This document shows positions 1-8,859 of a DNA stretch of 64,000 bases, piece by piece. Below the pieces are notes generated by a model. It was not told where the DNA came from. It searched no databases and worked only from the letters and a program-made list of their open reading frames with translations. Each line of letters starts with the position of its first letter. Position 1 is the first letter of the stretch. Source of the DNA: Streptomyces sp. NRRL S-244 (lineage in GTDB: Bacteria > Actinomycetota > Actinomycetes > Streptomycetales > Streptomycetaceae); contig NZ_JOCX01000018.1 of NCBI RefSeq assembly GCF_000717915.1, forward strand, positions 56,541-120,540. Direction: 5' to 3'. The translations under genes were made by a program, and so were the position numbers.

Positions 1-1
1 C

Positions 2-703
2 GCCGGTCTCCAGGGCGTGACGGTGCTCGTCGAGGTGCTCACGGGCATCCTGCTCGCGATGTTCTCGACGCTCTTCCTGCTCTACGACGGCAAGCGCATC
101 TGGACCTGGGTGCTCGGCCTGGTCCCGGCCGCCGCCCGCCCCGGTGTCGCGGGCGCCGGTCCGCGCGCCTGGCGCACGCTGACGGCGTACGTGCGCGGCA
201 CGGTGCTCGTCGCGCTCATCGACGCCATCTTCATCGGCCTCGGCATCTACTTCCTCAAGGTGCCCATGGCGGTGCCGCTGGCCGTCTTCATCTTCCTGTT
301 CGCGTTCATCCCTCTCGTCGGCGCGGTGGTCTCCGGCGCCCTCGCGGTGGTCGTCGCCCTGGTGACCCAGGGGCCGTGGACCGCGCTGCTGGTGCTGGCC
401 GTGGTGCTGGCGGTGCAGCAGATCGAGGGGCACGTGCTCCAGCCCTTCATCCTGGGCCGGGCGGTACGGGTGCACCCGCTCGCGGTGGTGCTGTCGGTGG
501 CCGCGGGCGGCATGGTCGCGGGCATCGGGGGAGCGGTGGTCGCGGTCCCGCTGGTCGCCGTCACCAACACGGTGGTCGTCTACCTGAGGGCCTACTCCCG
601 GGACCAGCTCCTCCAGGGCGCCGCACCGATCGGGCCCGGCCCGCACGGCTCGACGGCGGTCGAACAGGCCTTCCGGGAGGCCGGACGTGATCAGCGAGCC
701 TGA
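2..703 (+). CDS. AI-2E family transporter (PerM-like), C-terminal part
   Basis: The gene enters the window from the left; at least 233 residues remain. The visible part is almost entirely hydrophobic helices, including a glycine-rich segment (GAVVSGALAVVVALV) and the QQIEGHVLQPFILGRAV stretch, followed by VHPLAVVLSVAAGGMVAGIGGA. This order is typical of the C-terminal half of the AI-2E/PerM exporter family, integral membrane proteins with about 8 helices. A hydrophilic tail of about 35 residues follows. Substrate cannot be read from sequence. The stop overlaps the start of the next gene by 17 bases, so the two are probably cotranscribed. Confidence 0.8.
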   Translation, partial: AGLQGVTVLVEVLTGILLAMFSTLFLLYDGKRIWTWVLGLVPAAARPGVAGAGPRAWRTLTAYVRGTVLVALIDAIFIGLGIYFLKVPMAVPLAVFIFLFAFIPLVGAVVSGALAVVVALVTQGPWTALLVLAVVLAVQQIEGHVLQPFILGRAVRVHPLAVVLSVAAGGMVAGIGGAVVAVPLVAVTNTVVVYLRAYSRDQLLQGAAPIGPGPHGSTAVEQAFREAGRDQRA

Positions 704-1376
704 GCTCGAAGGGGAGTGGGGCACCGGCCGGCCGGCCGCGGCGGCCGAGGCCGAGGAGCCCGACGGCCCGCACGAGCGCGTACGGGGGCCTCGCAGGGCC
801 TGGTTATGGGCGCTCGGCGGGGCCGTACTGGCCTCGGCCGTCTGGGCCGGTGTCCTCGTGGCACAGGATCGTTTCGGCGACCCCGCGCCGCGGATCGCGT
901 ACCGGCATCCCGAAGACCTGTGCAAGGTCAAGCTGACCGCCGTGTCCGCGTCCACCGTGCAGCTCACCGGGGACTACGCGCGCCATGAGGAGCACCCCGC
1001 GCTCGACTGGGCGTACTGCGCGCACGGCGCCCCGTATGTCGAGGGCCGCCTGTCGTACGGGGCCGAGGTGCTGGTCCAGCTGCACAAGAAGGCCGATCCC
1101 CGCACGGAGTTCGGTGCGGGCCCCACCGGCCTCGGGGGCGTCGGGGCCATGGCGAGTTCGGGCGGCGAGGTGGAGCAGGTCCCCGGGCTCGGCGAGCGGG
1201 CACTGCTCACCCGCCGGGTGGGCGGTTCACGGCTCGAAGTGCTCGACGGGGGCGCCGCCTTCAGCCTCACCGTTCAGTGGTACGGGGGGCCGGACGCCGC
1301 GGACCCGGACGAGGCCGCCGTGCAGGCGGCGATGGTCGAGGACATGCGCGCCCTCATGGCCGCTCTGCGCAAGTGA
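687..1376 (+). CDS. Membrane-anchored hypothetical protein with TTA codon
   Basis: A 229-residue protein I do not recognise. The first 35 residues are acidic and polar, a single membrane helix follows at about 38-60 (WLWALGGAVLASAVWAGVLV), and the rest would be extracytoplasmic, with two cysteines (DLCKVK, AYCAHG) that could form a disulfide. It resembles the many single-pass actinomycete proteins with an exposed lipoprotein-like domain. Codon 40 is TTA (804-806), the rare leucine codon read by bldA tRNA in Streptomyces, so translation may depend on development. It overlaps the upstream transporter gene by 17 bases, which suggests coupling. Confidence 0.7.
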   Translation: MISEPELEGEWGTGRPAAAAEAEEPDGPHERVRGPRRAWLWALGGAVLASAVWAGVLVAQDRFGDPAPRIAYRHPEDLCKVKLTAVSASTVQLTGDYARHEEHPALDWAYCAHGAPYVEGRLSYGAEVLVQLHKKADPRTEFGAGPTGLGGVGAMASSGGEVEQVPGLGERALLTRRVGGSRLEVLDGGAAFSLTVQWYGGPDAADPDEAAVQAAMVEDMRALMAALRK

Positions 1377-1380
1377 ACGA

Positions 1381-1418
1381 CAGGGCCCCCGCGACCGGGA
1401 ACGGCTGCGGGGGCCCTG
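1381..1418. terminator. Hairpin terminator between convergent genes
   Basis: Perfect 12-bp inverted repeat (CAGGGCCCCCGC / GCGGGGGCCCTG) with a 14-base loop, starting 5 bases after the stop of the + gene and facing ahpD. Confidence 0.75.
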
Positions 1419-1443
1419 GGGTTCGTACGGCTGTGCGTGCAGT

Positions 1444-1470
1444 GCGTACTGCGCGTACTGCGCGTACTGC
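1444..1470. repeat. 9-bp tandem repeat GCGTACTGC x3
   Basis: Three perfect copies of GCGTACTGC between the terminator and the ahpD stop codon. Noncoding; probably slippage-derived. Confidence 0.7.
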
Positions 1471-1484
1471 GTACGAAGAGGCTG

Positions 1485-2024
1485 CTACTCGGCGGCGAGG
1501 GAGGCCTCGGCGTCGAGGGTGACCGCGACGGCCTGGATCACCGAGGCGATCTTGAAGGCCTCCTGGATCGTCTCGCGGTCGACGCCGGCCTTGCGCAGGA
1601 CCTGCTCGTGCGAGTCCAGGCACTGGCCGCAGCCGTTGATCGCCGAGACGGCGAGCGACCACAGCTCGAAGTCGACCTTCTCCACGCCCGGGTTGCCGAT
1701 GACGTTCATCCGCAGGCCCGCCCGCAGCGTGCCGTACTCCGGGTCGGAGAGCAGGTGGCGGGTGCGGTAGAAGACGTTGTTCATCGCCATGATCGCGGCC
1801 GCGGACTTGGCGGCGGTGTACGCCTCCGGCGACAGGGCCGCCTTCGCCTCCGGCTCCAGCTCACGCAGGACGCGCGGGGAGCGGGCGGCGATCGCGCAGG
1901 ACAGGACGGTGCCCCACAGCTGCTGCTGCGAGAGGGTGTCCTGGTTGCCGACGACCGAGCCGAGGTTCAGCTTCAGGTCCTTGGCGAAGTCCGGTATGGC
2001 GGACTTGAGGGAGTCGAGGGACAT
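1485..2024 (-). CDS. ahpD: Alkyl hydroperoxide reductase AhpD
   Basis: A 179-residue AhpD-family protein. In actinomycetes AhpD helps re-reduce AhpC through its own CXXC thiols, with electrons coming from a lipoamide system. The active-site motif [11 protein letters not shown] (about residues 128-138) has both cysteines and the histidine of the family, and length matches. It lies 3 bases downstream of ahpC on the same strand, so the two form an ahpCD operon. OxyR, encoded divergently, is the likely activator. Confidence 0.93.
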   Translation of the reverse strand: MSLDSLKSAIPDFAKDLKLNLGSVVGNQDTLSQQQLWGTVLSCAIAARSPRVLRELEPEAKAALSPEAYTAAKSAAAIMAMNNVFYRTRHLLSDPEYGTLRAGLRMNVIGNPGVEKVDFELWSLAVSAINGCGQCLDSHEQVLRKAGVDRETIQEAFKIASVIQAVAVTLDAEASLAAE

Positions 2025-2027
2025 CCG

Positions 2028-2582
2028 TCACTCACCGGCCAGCAGCGCGCCGGCGTCCAGGGTGCCCTCGCCCTTGTTCCAGTTGCAGGGGCACAGCTCG
2101 TCGGTCTGCAGGGCGTCGAGGACCCGCAGGACCTCCTTGGGGTTACGGCCCACGGAACCGGCGGTCACCATCGTGAACTGGATCTCGTTGTTCTGGTCGA
2201 CGATGAACACGGCGCGCTGCGCGAAGCCGTCCTCGCCCTGCACGCCACAGGCCTGCATGAGCTCGTGCTTGGAGTCGGCCAGCATCGGGAAGGGCAGGTC
2301 ACGCAGGTCGGCGTGGTCCTTGCGCCAGGCGTGGTGGACGAACTCGGAGTCGCCGGAGACGCCGAGGATCTGGGCGTCGCGGTCCTGGAACTCCTCGTTC
2401 AGCTTGCCGAAGGCGGCGATCTCGGTCGGGCAGACGAAGGTGAAGTCCTTCGGCCAGAAGAACACCACGCGCCACTTGCCCTCGTAGGTCTTGTGGTCGA
2501 TCTGGGCGAACTCGCTGCCGGCTTCGAGCGAGACGCAAGCGGTCAGATCGTAGGTGGGGAACTTGTCACCGACAGTGAGCAC
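2028..2582 (-). CDS. ahpC: Peroxiredoxin AhpC
   Basis: A 184-residue 2-Cys peroxiredoxin that reduces H2O2 and organic peroxides. The peroxidatic cysteine is Cys51 in FTFVCPTE and the resolving cysteine is in the ELCPCNW motif near the C terminus. I chose the GTG start at 2582 because it follows AAGGAG by 5 bases and gives the usual family length and N terminus (LTVGDKFP). Longer upstream reading is possible but would run through the promoter. First gene of ahpC-ahpD. Confidence 0.95.
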   Translation of the reverse strand: MLTVGDKFPTYDLTACVSLEAGSEFAQIDHKTYEGKWRVVFFWPKDFTFVCPTEIAAFGKLNEEFQDRDAQILGVSGDSEFVHHAWRKDHADLRDLPFPMLADSKHELMQACGVQGEDGFAQRAVFIVDQNNEIQFTMVTAGSVGRNPKEVLRVLDALQTDELCPCNWNKGEGTLDAGALLAGE

Positions 2583-2873
2583 GTGCTCTCCTTGCGAGAC
2601 GGGAAAGTGGCCCTTTTGGGGTCTTTCCCTGAGGGGTTGGACGGTCTCACATGCTGGCACAAGCAGCATTGATCGCGGAAATCGCAAACAGTGGTTGCGC
2701 TGATCAGGCTTCCCTATCAATGTGCCCGTACGGGCAAAGAGCGACACAGTGTGATCGGTTCGGTGGCAGCTGCGTGCAGAACCCGGCCGCGGCCTTCGCG
2801 GCGCCCTTGTTGTGCGGGGTTCGGGGTGGCCGCCGGAGCTAGTCTGGTGGCGGGTGATCGGAGGTACCTATCA
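2583..2873. promoter_or_regulatory. ahpC/oxyR divergent promoter region
   Basis: A 291-base intergenic region between divergent ahpC and oxyR. It is less GC-rich than its surroundings around 2660-2725 and holds GCAA-N7-TTGC (2684-2698) flanked by GATCGCG (2671) and CGCTGATCA (2699), a dyad-like arrangement suited to a LysR-type tetramer. In Streptomyces the equivalent region is bound by OxyR. The exact site is inference. Confidence 0.55.
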
Positions 2874-3821
2874 GTGGCCGTCGGAAACAGGGGCGCGAAG
2901 CAGGCGACGCTCGCACAGCTGCGCGCGTTCGCGGCCGTCGCCGAACACCTGCACTTCCGGGACGCCGCCGCGGCGATCGGCATGAGCCAGCCCGCGCTCT
3001 CCGGCGCCGTCTCCGCGCTGGAGGAGGCCCTCGGCGTCCAGCTGCTGGAGCGCACCACCCGCAAGGTGCTGCTCTCCCCGGCGGGCGAGCGGATCGCGGC
3101 CCGGGCCCGGACGGTCCTCGACGCCATGGGCGGACTGCTGGAGGAGGCCGAGGCCGTACGGGCGCCCTTCACCGGGATCCTGCGGCTCGGGGTGATCCCC
3201 ACGGTGGCCCCCTACCTGCTGCCGACCGTGCTTGGGCTGTTCCACCGCCGCTATCCCCGGATGGACCTCCAGGTCCACGAGGAGCAGACCTCCTCGCTGC
3301 TGGAGGGGCTGGCCGGCGGGCGGCTCGACCTGCTGCTGCTCGCGGTGCCGCTCGGCGTCCCCGGGGTCACCGAACTGCCCGTCTTCGACGAGGACTTCGT
3401 CCTCCTCGCGCCCCGGGAGCACCCGCTCGCCGGGCGCCGGGACATCCCGCGCGAGGAACTGCGGGGCCTGCAACTGCTGTTGCTCGACGAGGGGCACTGC
3501 CTGCGCGACCAGGCCCTGGACATCTGCCGCGAGGCGGGCCGGCCCCACGGGGCGGCCGTCACCACCACCGCCGCCGGGCTGTCCACCCTCGTACAGCTGG
3601 TCGCCGGGGGACTGGGCGTGACCCTGCTGCCGCGCACCGCGCTGCGGCTGGAGACCGCCCGCAACGAGTACCTGGCCACCGGGTACTTCGCCGAGCCCGC
3701 GCCCTCGCGGCGGATCGCGCTGGCCATGCGGACGGGGACGGCCCGCCAGGAGGAGTTCCGGGCCATCGCGGCCGCCCTGCGCGAAGCCGTACGCCCGCTC
3801 CCCGTCTGGCCGGCCGAGTAG
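2874..3821 (+). CDS. oxyR: LysR-type peroxide sensor OxyR
   Basis: A 315-residue LysR-family regulator: N-terminal winged HTH (about 12-70, LAQLRAFAAVAEHLHFRDAA) and a C-terminal substrate-binding fold. The redox pair is conserved as GHC-LRDQALDI-C (Cys209 and Cys218), with the same 9-residue spacing as Cys199/Cys208 of E. coli OxyR, so it should sense H2O2 by disulfide formation. The GTG start at 2874 follows GGAGG by 9 bases; a longer upstream reading would run into the promoter. Divergent to ahpCD, its expected target, and probably autoregulated. Confidence 0.93.
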   Translation: MAVGNRGAKQATLAQLRAFAAVAEHLHFRDAAAAIGMSQPALSGAVSALEEALGVQLLERTTRKVLLSPAGERIAARARTVLDAMGGLLEEAEAVRAPFTGILRLGVIPTVAPYLLPTVLGLFHRRYPRMDLQVHEEQTSSLLEGLAGGRLDLLLLAVPLGVPGVTELPVFDEDFVLLAPREHPLAGRRDIPREELRGLQLLLLDEGHCLRDQALDICREAGRPHGAAVTTTAAGLSTLVQLVAGGLGVTLLPRTALRLETARNEYLATGYFAEPAPSRRIALAMRTGTARQEEFRAIAAALREAVRPLPVWPAE

Positions 3822-3867
3822 GGCGGGCCCGCGGGGGCGGGCGTACGGGGCTTCGACTCGTCCGGCG

Positions 3868-6213
3868 TCACTCCGTACGCAGGCCGTCCGGGCGCATCAG
3901 CCGCAGCAGCGGCGGCAGGCTGAGCAGGGTCACCGCGACGGCCACCCCCGCGCCGGTGCCCGCCATGGCGAGCACCGAGGCCCAGTCGATCCGGACCGGC
4001 ACGTTGGTCATCCGCATCAGCACCGCACCGAGCGCGAGGCCGATGGACGTGGCCAGGGCCAGGCCGAGCGAGATCGGCAGGGCCGTCTGCCACAGCACCG
4101 ACAGGCTCAGTGTGGAGCGCTTCGTACCGAAGGCGACCAGCGACGACAGCAGCTTCTTGCGCTCGCGCAGCTGCTCCAGCTGGGAGACGAGCAGGCTCGC
4201 GCCGATCAGCACCAGCACCAGGGTCGCGCCGACGAACAGGCCGGTGCGGATCGAGCCGAACCGGCCGTTCGTCCCGGCCGACTGCAAGGTCATGGCCGTG
4301 GCCAGCGGGCCGGCCTTGTAGGAGGCGGTCCTGGCCCGCTCCAGGGCGTCCGGCACGTTCGGGTCCAGCTGGACGAACACCTGGGCCATGGCGCTGCCGC
4401 CCACGTTCTTCGGGGCGGCCGCCGGGGTGACGAGCAGGCCGGTGCGCAAGGTGCCGTTCGGGTCCTTGCGGGCCGGCGCCGTCCGCGCGTCGGCGGGTAC
4501 GGACCAGGCGGCCGACCCGGCGCTCCCGGAGTCGTACCGGTTCCCGGTGAACAGCTTCTCGCCCGGCGCGGCCGACCCGGCACGGGCTCGGCCGACGCCA
4601 CCGGTCAGGACGAAGACGTCGCCGTCCGTGCAGGAGGGCAGCTGCGCCACCTCGCGCAGGGCCTCGCACGTCCCGATCGTGAGGTGGACCGACTCATCGC
4701 CCGCCTCGGGGGTGCGGGAGGCCGAAGCGGACGTCAGCGGCACCGCCTTGGCGATGCCCGGGGTGCCGGTCACCTCCTTGCCGATGGCATCGAGGCGGTC
4801 CTCGGTGCCGGCGCGGGTCAGGATGGCCATGGACGCCCGGGAGGGGTCCTGGCCGGTGTCGCTGGTGTAGGAGTCCTCGACGCCGGCGAAGACCATCTGC
4901 AGGGCGATGGCCCCGGCCACCGCGACCGCGATGCCGTTGACCAGCCGGGCCGCGGATCCGCTGGTGAGCTGGAGCCGGCGCACGGCCAGCTGCCAGGACA
5001 CCCCGCCGGCGCCGCCGAGCCGGCCCACGACCCGCTCCAGCAGCCAGGGCAACAGGGCGGTGATGCCGACCAGGAGCAGCACCACACCGCCGGAGACCTG
5101 CCACTGGTTGAACCGCCCGTGGGTGCTGCCGCGGCCCATCATCGGGGCCAGCAGGCCCAGTCCGGCCAGCGGCATCAGCAGCCGCCACCAGATCCGGCGC
5201 GGGCGCGGGGTGGTGGTGCGGACCACGCCGAGCGGCTCGATGACCACACCGCGCAGGGCGAACACGGTCACGGCGACGGCGGCGGCCGGGACGCAGACCG
5301 CGACGAGCGCGGCCAGCGGCGGGCGCGGGTCGAGGTCCGCGGAGAAGACGCTGCGCCCCTGGAGCTCCAGGCCCGGGGCGAGCTGCCGGGCGATCAGGAA
5401 GAAGCCGGCGCCCAGCACCAGGCCCGCCAGCGCGCCGGCGAGCGCCTCGCCCGCGGCGATCCTGCGGACCATCCGGGCGTCGGCGCCGACCAGGCGCAGG
5501 GCGGCCAGCCTCCGGTCGCGGCGGTCCCCGCCGAAGCGGACGGCGGCCGCGATGAAGACGGCGACGGGCGTCAGCAGGGCGACGAAGACCATCAGCACGA
5601 GCAGGGCGAGGACGGGGTCGAGCGGCACGTTGTCGACGGTCTTGTCGAAACCGGTGAGCCGCTGGACGTACGGGCGGTCCGCCTGCGCGGCGAGCCGGTC
5701 CGTTCCCGCGTAGTAGTAGAGGTCGCTCGGCCCGACCAGCCCCGCGTCGCCGATGACCGACACGATCTTGCCGTCGAGGCGCTCGCGGAGCAGTGCGCCC
5801 TCGCCGGTCTTCATCAGCCGGTCCAGGGCCGGGGAGACGGCCAGTTCACCCGGGCCGGGGAGCGCGCCGAGGCCGGGCGGCAGCGGGGCGTCCGGCCCTT
5901 CGGGCTGGACGAGGCGCCCGTCGATGTCGTCCCCGTGGTACGTCATGTTCCCGGAGGCGACCAGCAGGGTGTCGGCGCCGGGGCCCGGCTTCGCGCCGGG
6001 CGCCGAGGAGAGCGTCTCGCGCGCGGCGCCGCGCTGGTCACGGGCGGCCATCGCGGCCGGTATCGCGGTGGTGACCAGCAGCAGCGCGACGCCGAGGCCG
6101 ACGCCCAGACCGGTGAGGAGGGTGCGGGTCCAGCCCTCGCGGCCGCCGCCGAAGGCGAAGCGGGCGCCGAGGCCGAGGTCGCGGGCCCAGACCCGGAGCG
6201 TGCCCCGGCTCAT
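3868..6213 (-). CDS. ABC transporter permease, FtsX/MacB type
   Basis: A 781-residue permease with an N-terminal membrane helix (about 25-50), a large outer domain, and two FtsX-type helical blocks (about 240-400 and the last 160 residues). The second block contains QLEQLRERKKLLSSLVAFGTKRSTL, the cytoplasmic coupling segment of such permeases. Such proteins act with an ATPase in efflux, lipoprotein release or antibiotic resistance; the substrate is unknown. The ATG start overlaps the ATPase stop by four bases (ATGA). Last gene of the padR-ATPase-permease operon. Confidence 0.85.
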   Translation of the reverse strand: MSRGTLRVWARDLGLGARFAFGGGREGWTRTLLTGLGVGLGVALLLVTTAIPAAMAARDQRGAARETLSSAPGAKPGPGADTLLVASGNMTYHGDDIDGRLVQPEGPDAPLPPGLGALPGPGELAVSPALDRLMKTGEGALLRERLDGKIVSVIGDAGLVGPSDLYYYAGTDRLAAQADRPYVQRLTGFDKTVDNVPLDPVLALLVLMVFVALLTPVAVFIAAAVRFGGDRRDRRLAALRLVGADARMVRRIAAGEALAGALAGLVLGAGFFLIARQLAPGLELQGRSVFSADLDPRPPLAALVAVCVPAAAVAVTVFALRGVVIEPLGVVRTTTPRPRRIWWRLLMPLAGLGLLAPMMGRGSTHGRFNQWQVSGGVVLLLVGITALLPWLLERVVGRLGGAGGVSWQLAVRRLQLTSGSAARLVNGIAVAVAGAIALQMVFAGVEDSYTSDTGQDPSRASMAILTRAGTEDRLDAIGKEVTGTPGIAKAVPLTSASASRTPEAGDESVHLTIGTCEALREVAQLPSCTDGDVFVLTGGVGRARAGSAAPGEKLFTGNRYDSGSAGSAAWSVPADARTAPARKDPNGTLRTGLLVTPAAAPKNVGGSAMAQVFVQLDPNVPDALERARTASYKAGPLATAMTLQSAGTNGRFGSIRTGLFVGATLVLVLIGASLLVSQLEQLRERKKLLSSLVAFGTKRSTLSLSVLWQTALPISLGLALATSIGLALGAVLMRMTNVPVRIDWASVLAMAGTGAGVAVAVTLLSLPPLLRLMRPDGLRTE

Positions 6214-6905
6214 ACGGCGCGCTCCATGTCGCGGGACCTGCCGTCGCGTACGACGATCTCGCGGTCGGAGTACGCGGCCACGCGGGTCTCGTGCGTGACG
6301 AGGACGACGGCGGCGTTTGCGGACCGGGCGGCCTCGGTCAGCAGCTCCATGACGAGCTCGCCGTTGAGGGAGTCGAGGGCGCCGGTGGGCTCGTCGGCGA
6401 AGAGGACGCGCGGGCCGGTGACGAGGGCGCGGGCGACGGCGACGCGCTGGCCCTGGCCGCCGGAGACCTCGCCGGGGCGCTTGCGGCCGAGGTCGGCGAC
6501 CTCCAGGCGGGCCATCCACTCCAGGGCGGTCCGCTCGGCCTCCTTGCGCTTGACGCCGGTCAGGCGCAGTGGCAGGGCCACGTTCTCGACGCAGGTCAGC
6601 TCCGGGACGAGCTGGCCGAACTGGAACACGAAGCCGAACTCGCCGCGGCGCAGCGCGCTGCGCTCGGCGTCGTTCATGGCGGACAGCTCGCGGCCGGCGT
6701 ACGTGACGGTGCCGGAGTCGGGCGGGACGATCCCGGCGAGGCAGTGCAGGAGCGTCGACTTGCCGGACCCGGAGGGGCCCATGACGGCGACGACCTCGCC
6801 GGGGTGGATGGAGAAGTCCGCGCCGTCGAGCGCGGCGGTGGACCCGTACGTCTTGCGCAGGTCCGTGGCGGAAAGCAGGGTGCCGGCCGGGGTCGTCGCG
6901 CTCAT
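6210..6905 (-). CDS. ABC transporter ATP-binding protein
   Basis: A 231-residue ATPase of the LolD/MacB type. It has Walker A GPSGSGKST, a Q-loop (FQFGQLVPELT), signature VSGGQGQR, Walker B VLFADEPTGALD and the switch His in VTHE. It energises the adjacent FtsX-type permease. Its start overlaps the padR stop by 4 bases and its stop overlaps the permease start by 4 bases, so translation of all three genes is coupled. The first residues MSATTPAG precede a normal ABC beta-strand, supporting this start. Confidence 0.92.
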   Translation of the reverse strand: MSATTPAGTLLSATDLRKTYGSTAALDGADFSIHPGEVVAVMGPSGSGKSTLLHCLAGIVPPDSGTVTYAGRELSAMNDAERSALRRGEFGFVFQFGQLVPELTCVENVALPLRLTGVKRKEAERTALEWMARLEVADLGRKRPGEVSGGQGQRVAVARALVTGPRVLFADEPTGALDSLNGELVMELLTEAARSANAAVVLVTHETRVAAYSDREIVVRDGRSRDMERAV

Positions 6906-7426
6906 CGGCCGACCTCCCGGGCGAGCTGGTCGAGGCGGGCGGCGGCGAGTTCCAGCCATCGCAGATCCGCTTCGAGGTGGAACAGGGCGTGGTCGCAGAC
7001 GAGTTGGTCGGCGAGGTCGCCCTTGCGCTTGCGCTGGGTCAGGATGCGCATGAGCCGCAGGTGCTCGGCCCGCTGGGTGTCCAGCAGGTCGGCGGCGCTG
7101 CGGCCGGTGAGCAGGGCGAGGACGACCTTGGTGTAGAGGGTCGACTGGAGGTACGGCTCGGGCTTCTCGGGCTGGGCGAGCCAGCCGTCGACGTCGGTGA
7201 TGCCGGCGTCGGTGATGGCGTACCGCTTGCGGTCGGGACCGCCGCCGCTCTCGATCCCCTCGACCTCGACGAGGCCGTTCTTCAGGAGGCGGGACATGGT
7301 CGAGTAGACCTGGCCGTAGGCGAGGGGCCGGTCGTGGCCGAACTTCTCGTCGAAGGCGCGCTTGAGGTCGTAACCATGGCGTGGACCGGCCTCGAGGAGG
7401 CCCAGGAGCGTGTGACCGATGGACAT
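6902..7426 (-). CDS. PadR-family transcriptional regulator
   Basis: A 174-residue PadR protein: winged HTH (about 1-80, LLGLLEAGPRHGYDLKRAFDEKF; wing GGGPDRKRYAITDAG) and a C-terminal helical dimerisation domain containing RLMRILTQRKRKGDL. PadR repressors often control adjacent drug-efflux pumps and release DNA on ligand binding. It heads the operon with an ABC ATPase and permease and presumably represses it. Inverted repeats lie immediately upstream. Confidence 0.9.
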   Translation of the reverse strand: MSIGHTLLGLLEAGPRHGYDLKRAFDEKFGHDRPLAYGQVYSTMSRLLKNGLVEVEGIESGGGPDRKRYAITDAGITDVDGWLAQPEKPEPYLQSTLYTKVVLALLTGRSAADLLDTQRAEHLRLMRILTQRKRKGDLADQLVCDHALFHLEADLRWLELAAARLDQLAREVGR

Positions 7427-7480
7427 GCCGAGGACTATACATCCGGTGTATACGCTCGATGTATACCCGGAGTGTAGAGA
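7427..7480 (-). promoter_or_regulatory. padR promoter with putative PadR operators
   Basis: TATACATCCGGTGTATA (7436-7452) is a near-perfect inverted repeat, and a related site GATGTATAC...GTGTAGA follows at 7459-7478. Read toward padR, a TATAGT hexamer ends 7 bases before the ATG, with no clear ribosome-binding site, which would make the mRNA leaderless. PadR binding and the leaderless start are inference. Confidence 0.55.
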
Positions 7481-7533
7481 GGACTTTCGGCCTGCCTCAT
7501 CGGTCGCTCGCCGGGACTTCGGTCCTGATCCGC

Positions 7534-7809
7534 TCAGGCGTCGGGCGGGACGCGGGGGCGGCCGCGCGGCGGGATCGGGGCCGCGCCTCCCGGGAGGCGG
7601 CCGGCCTCGGACAGGGCCCGCCGCAGCAGGAACTCGATCTGCGCGTTGGCGCTGCGCAGCTCCTCGCCCGCCCAGCGGGCGAGGGCGTCGTACACCTGCG
7701 GGTCGAGCCGCAGCAGCACCTGCTTGCGCGCCTGCCGTCCGGCCCGCGCGGGCGGGCGCTCCGGGCCCTCGCCCGCTTGCGGGTCTTGCGGCTCGCCGGC
7801 GGGGCTCAC
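7534..7809 (-). CDS. Ribbon-helix-helix (Arc-like) DNA-binding protein
   Basis: A 91-residue protein. The segment KQVLLRLDPQVYDALARWA followed by EELRSANAQIEFLLRRAL is a ribbon-helix-helix fold of the Arc/toxin-antitoxin regulator type, flanked by Pro/Arg-rich tails. The GTG start at 7809 overlaps the SPFH stop by four bases (GTGA), so the two proteins are made from one message. Its target is probably the palindrome upstream of the SPFH gene (8760-8775); that is inference. Confidence 0.8.
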   Translation of the reverse strand: MSPAGEPQDPQAGEGPERPPARAGRQARKQVLLRLDPQVYDALARWAGEELRSANAQIEFLLRRALSEAGRLPGGAAPIPPRGRPRVPPDA

Positions 7810-8714
7810 TGGTAGAGCGTGCCCGTGTTGACGACCGGCTGGGCGGCCCGGTCGCCGCACAGGACCACCATCAGGTTCGACACCATGGCGGCCTTGCGCT
7901 CCGGGTCCAGGTCCACGATGTCCTGCTCCGCCAGCCGCGTCAGGGCCAGTTCGACCATGCCCACCGCTCCTTCGACGATCTGCTTGCGGGCCGCCACGAC
8001 CGCTCCCGCCTGCTGGCGCTGGAGCATCGCCGAGGCGATCTCCGGAGCGTACGCGAGATGCGTGAACCGGGACTCGATGATCCGGACACCGGCCGCCTCC
8101 ACCCGGGCGTGCAGTTCGAGCGCCAGCTTCTCGGTGATCTCCTCGGCGTCGCCGCGCAGCGACAGCCCGCCCTCGTCGTGCGCGTCGTACGGGTACTCGA
8201 TCGCGATGTGCCGGACCGCCGCCTCGGTCTGGGTCTCGACGAACTGCGTGAAGTCCTCCACCTCGAACGTCGCCCGCGCGGTGTCCTCCACCCGCCACAC
8301 CACGACGGCGGCCAGCTCTATCGGGTTGCCGTACGCGTCGTTGACCTTCAGGACGGCCGTCTCGTGGTTGCGGACCCGGGTGGAGATCTTCTCCCGTGAG
8401 GTGAGCGGGTTGACCCAGCGCAGGCCGTCCGTACGGATCGTCCCCCGGTACCGGCCGAAGAGCTGGACCACGCGGGCCTCGCCCGGAGCCACCATGTTCA
8501 GCCCGCCCATCGCGAACGCCGAGGCGGCGATCAGGAGGATGCCGAGCACGATCAGGGAGACGTGCGCCGCCGAACCCTCGGCGGCCGCGCCGAGGGCGAT
8601 CAGGGCGGCGCCGGCCGCAGCCCCCAACAGCCCCAGAAGCAGGGCCAGTCCGCCACCCAGGCTGCGCGCCGTGAACTCTCGTATGTCTCCGGCCATGGCC
8701 GCCATATTCGTCAT
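7806..8714 (-). CDS. SPFH/stomatin-like membrane protein
   Basis: A 302-residue SPFH (band 7) protein. Two hydrophobic helices (about 18-42 and 48-72) precede the SPFH core, which begins at [19 protein letters not shown] and continues through [34 protein letters not shown], the conserved end of the domain with its coiled-coil start. Such proteins oligomerise in membrane microdomains; a specific role is not evident. Coupled to the RHH gene downstream. Confidence 0.85.
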   Translation of the reverse strand: MTNMAAMAGDIREFTARSLGGGLALLLGLLGAAAGAALIALGAAAEGSAAHVSLIVLGILLIAASAFAMGGLNMVAPGEARVVQLFGRYRGTIRTDGLRWVNPLTSREKISTRVRNHETAVLKVNDAYGNPIELAAVVVWRVEDTARATFEVEDFTQFVETQTEAAVRHIAIEYPYDAHDEGGLSLRGDAEEITEKLALELHARVEAAGVRIIESRFTHLAYAPEIASAMLQRQQAGAVVAARKQIVEGAVGMVELALTRLAEQDIVDLDPERKAAMVSNLMVVLCGDRAAQPVVNTGTLYQ

Positions 8715-8759
8715 GATCTGCCCCCATTGGTCTGGTCGCGGCCGATCGAGCCGCTTAGC

Positions 8760-8775
8760 AAAGTGATATCACTTT
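8760..8775. promoter_or_regulatory. Perfect 16-bp palindrome upstream of SPFH gene
   Basis: AAAGTGATATCACTTT is a perfect AT-rich palindrome 46 bases upstream of the SPFH start. In such a GC-rich genome this stands out. It is the natural candidate operator for the RHH protein of the same operon (inference). Confidence 0.65.
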
Positions 8776-8859
8776 TTCAGGCCGCCGCAACCCTACGGGC
8801 TTGCCGCGCGTCGGTTCCCTTGATGTGGGTGCTGATTCTCACGTCCGAATTGACCGGTA

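Noticed and set aside
4684..7053. Long open frame on the + strand
   Set aside because: It is antisense to the clearly coding ABC permease, ATPase and padR genes; high GC removes stop codons from other frames.
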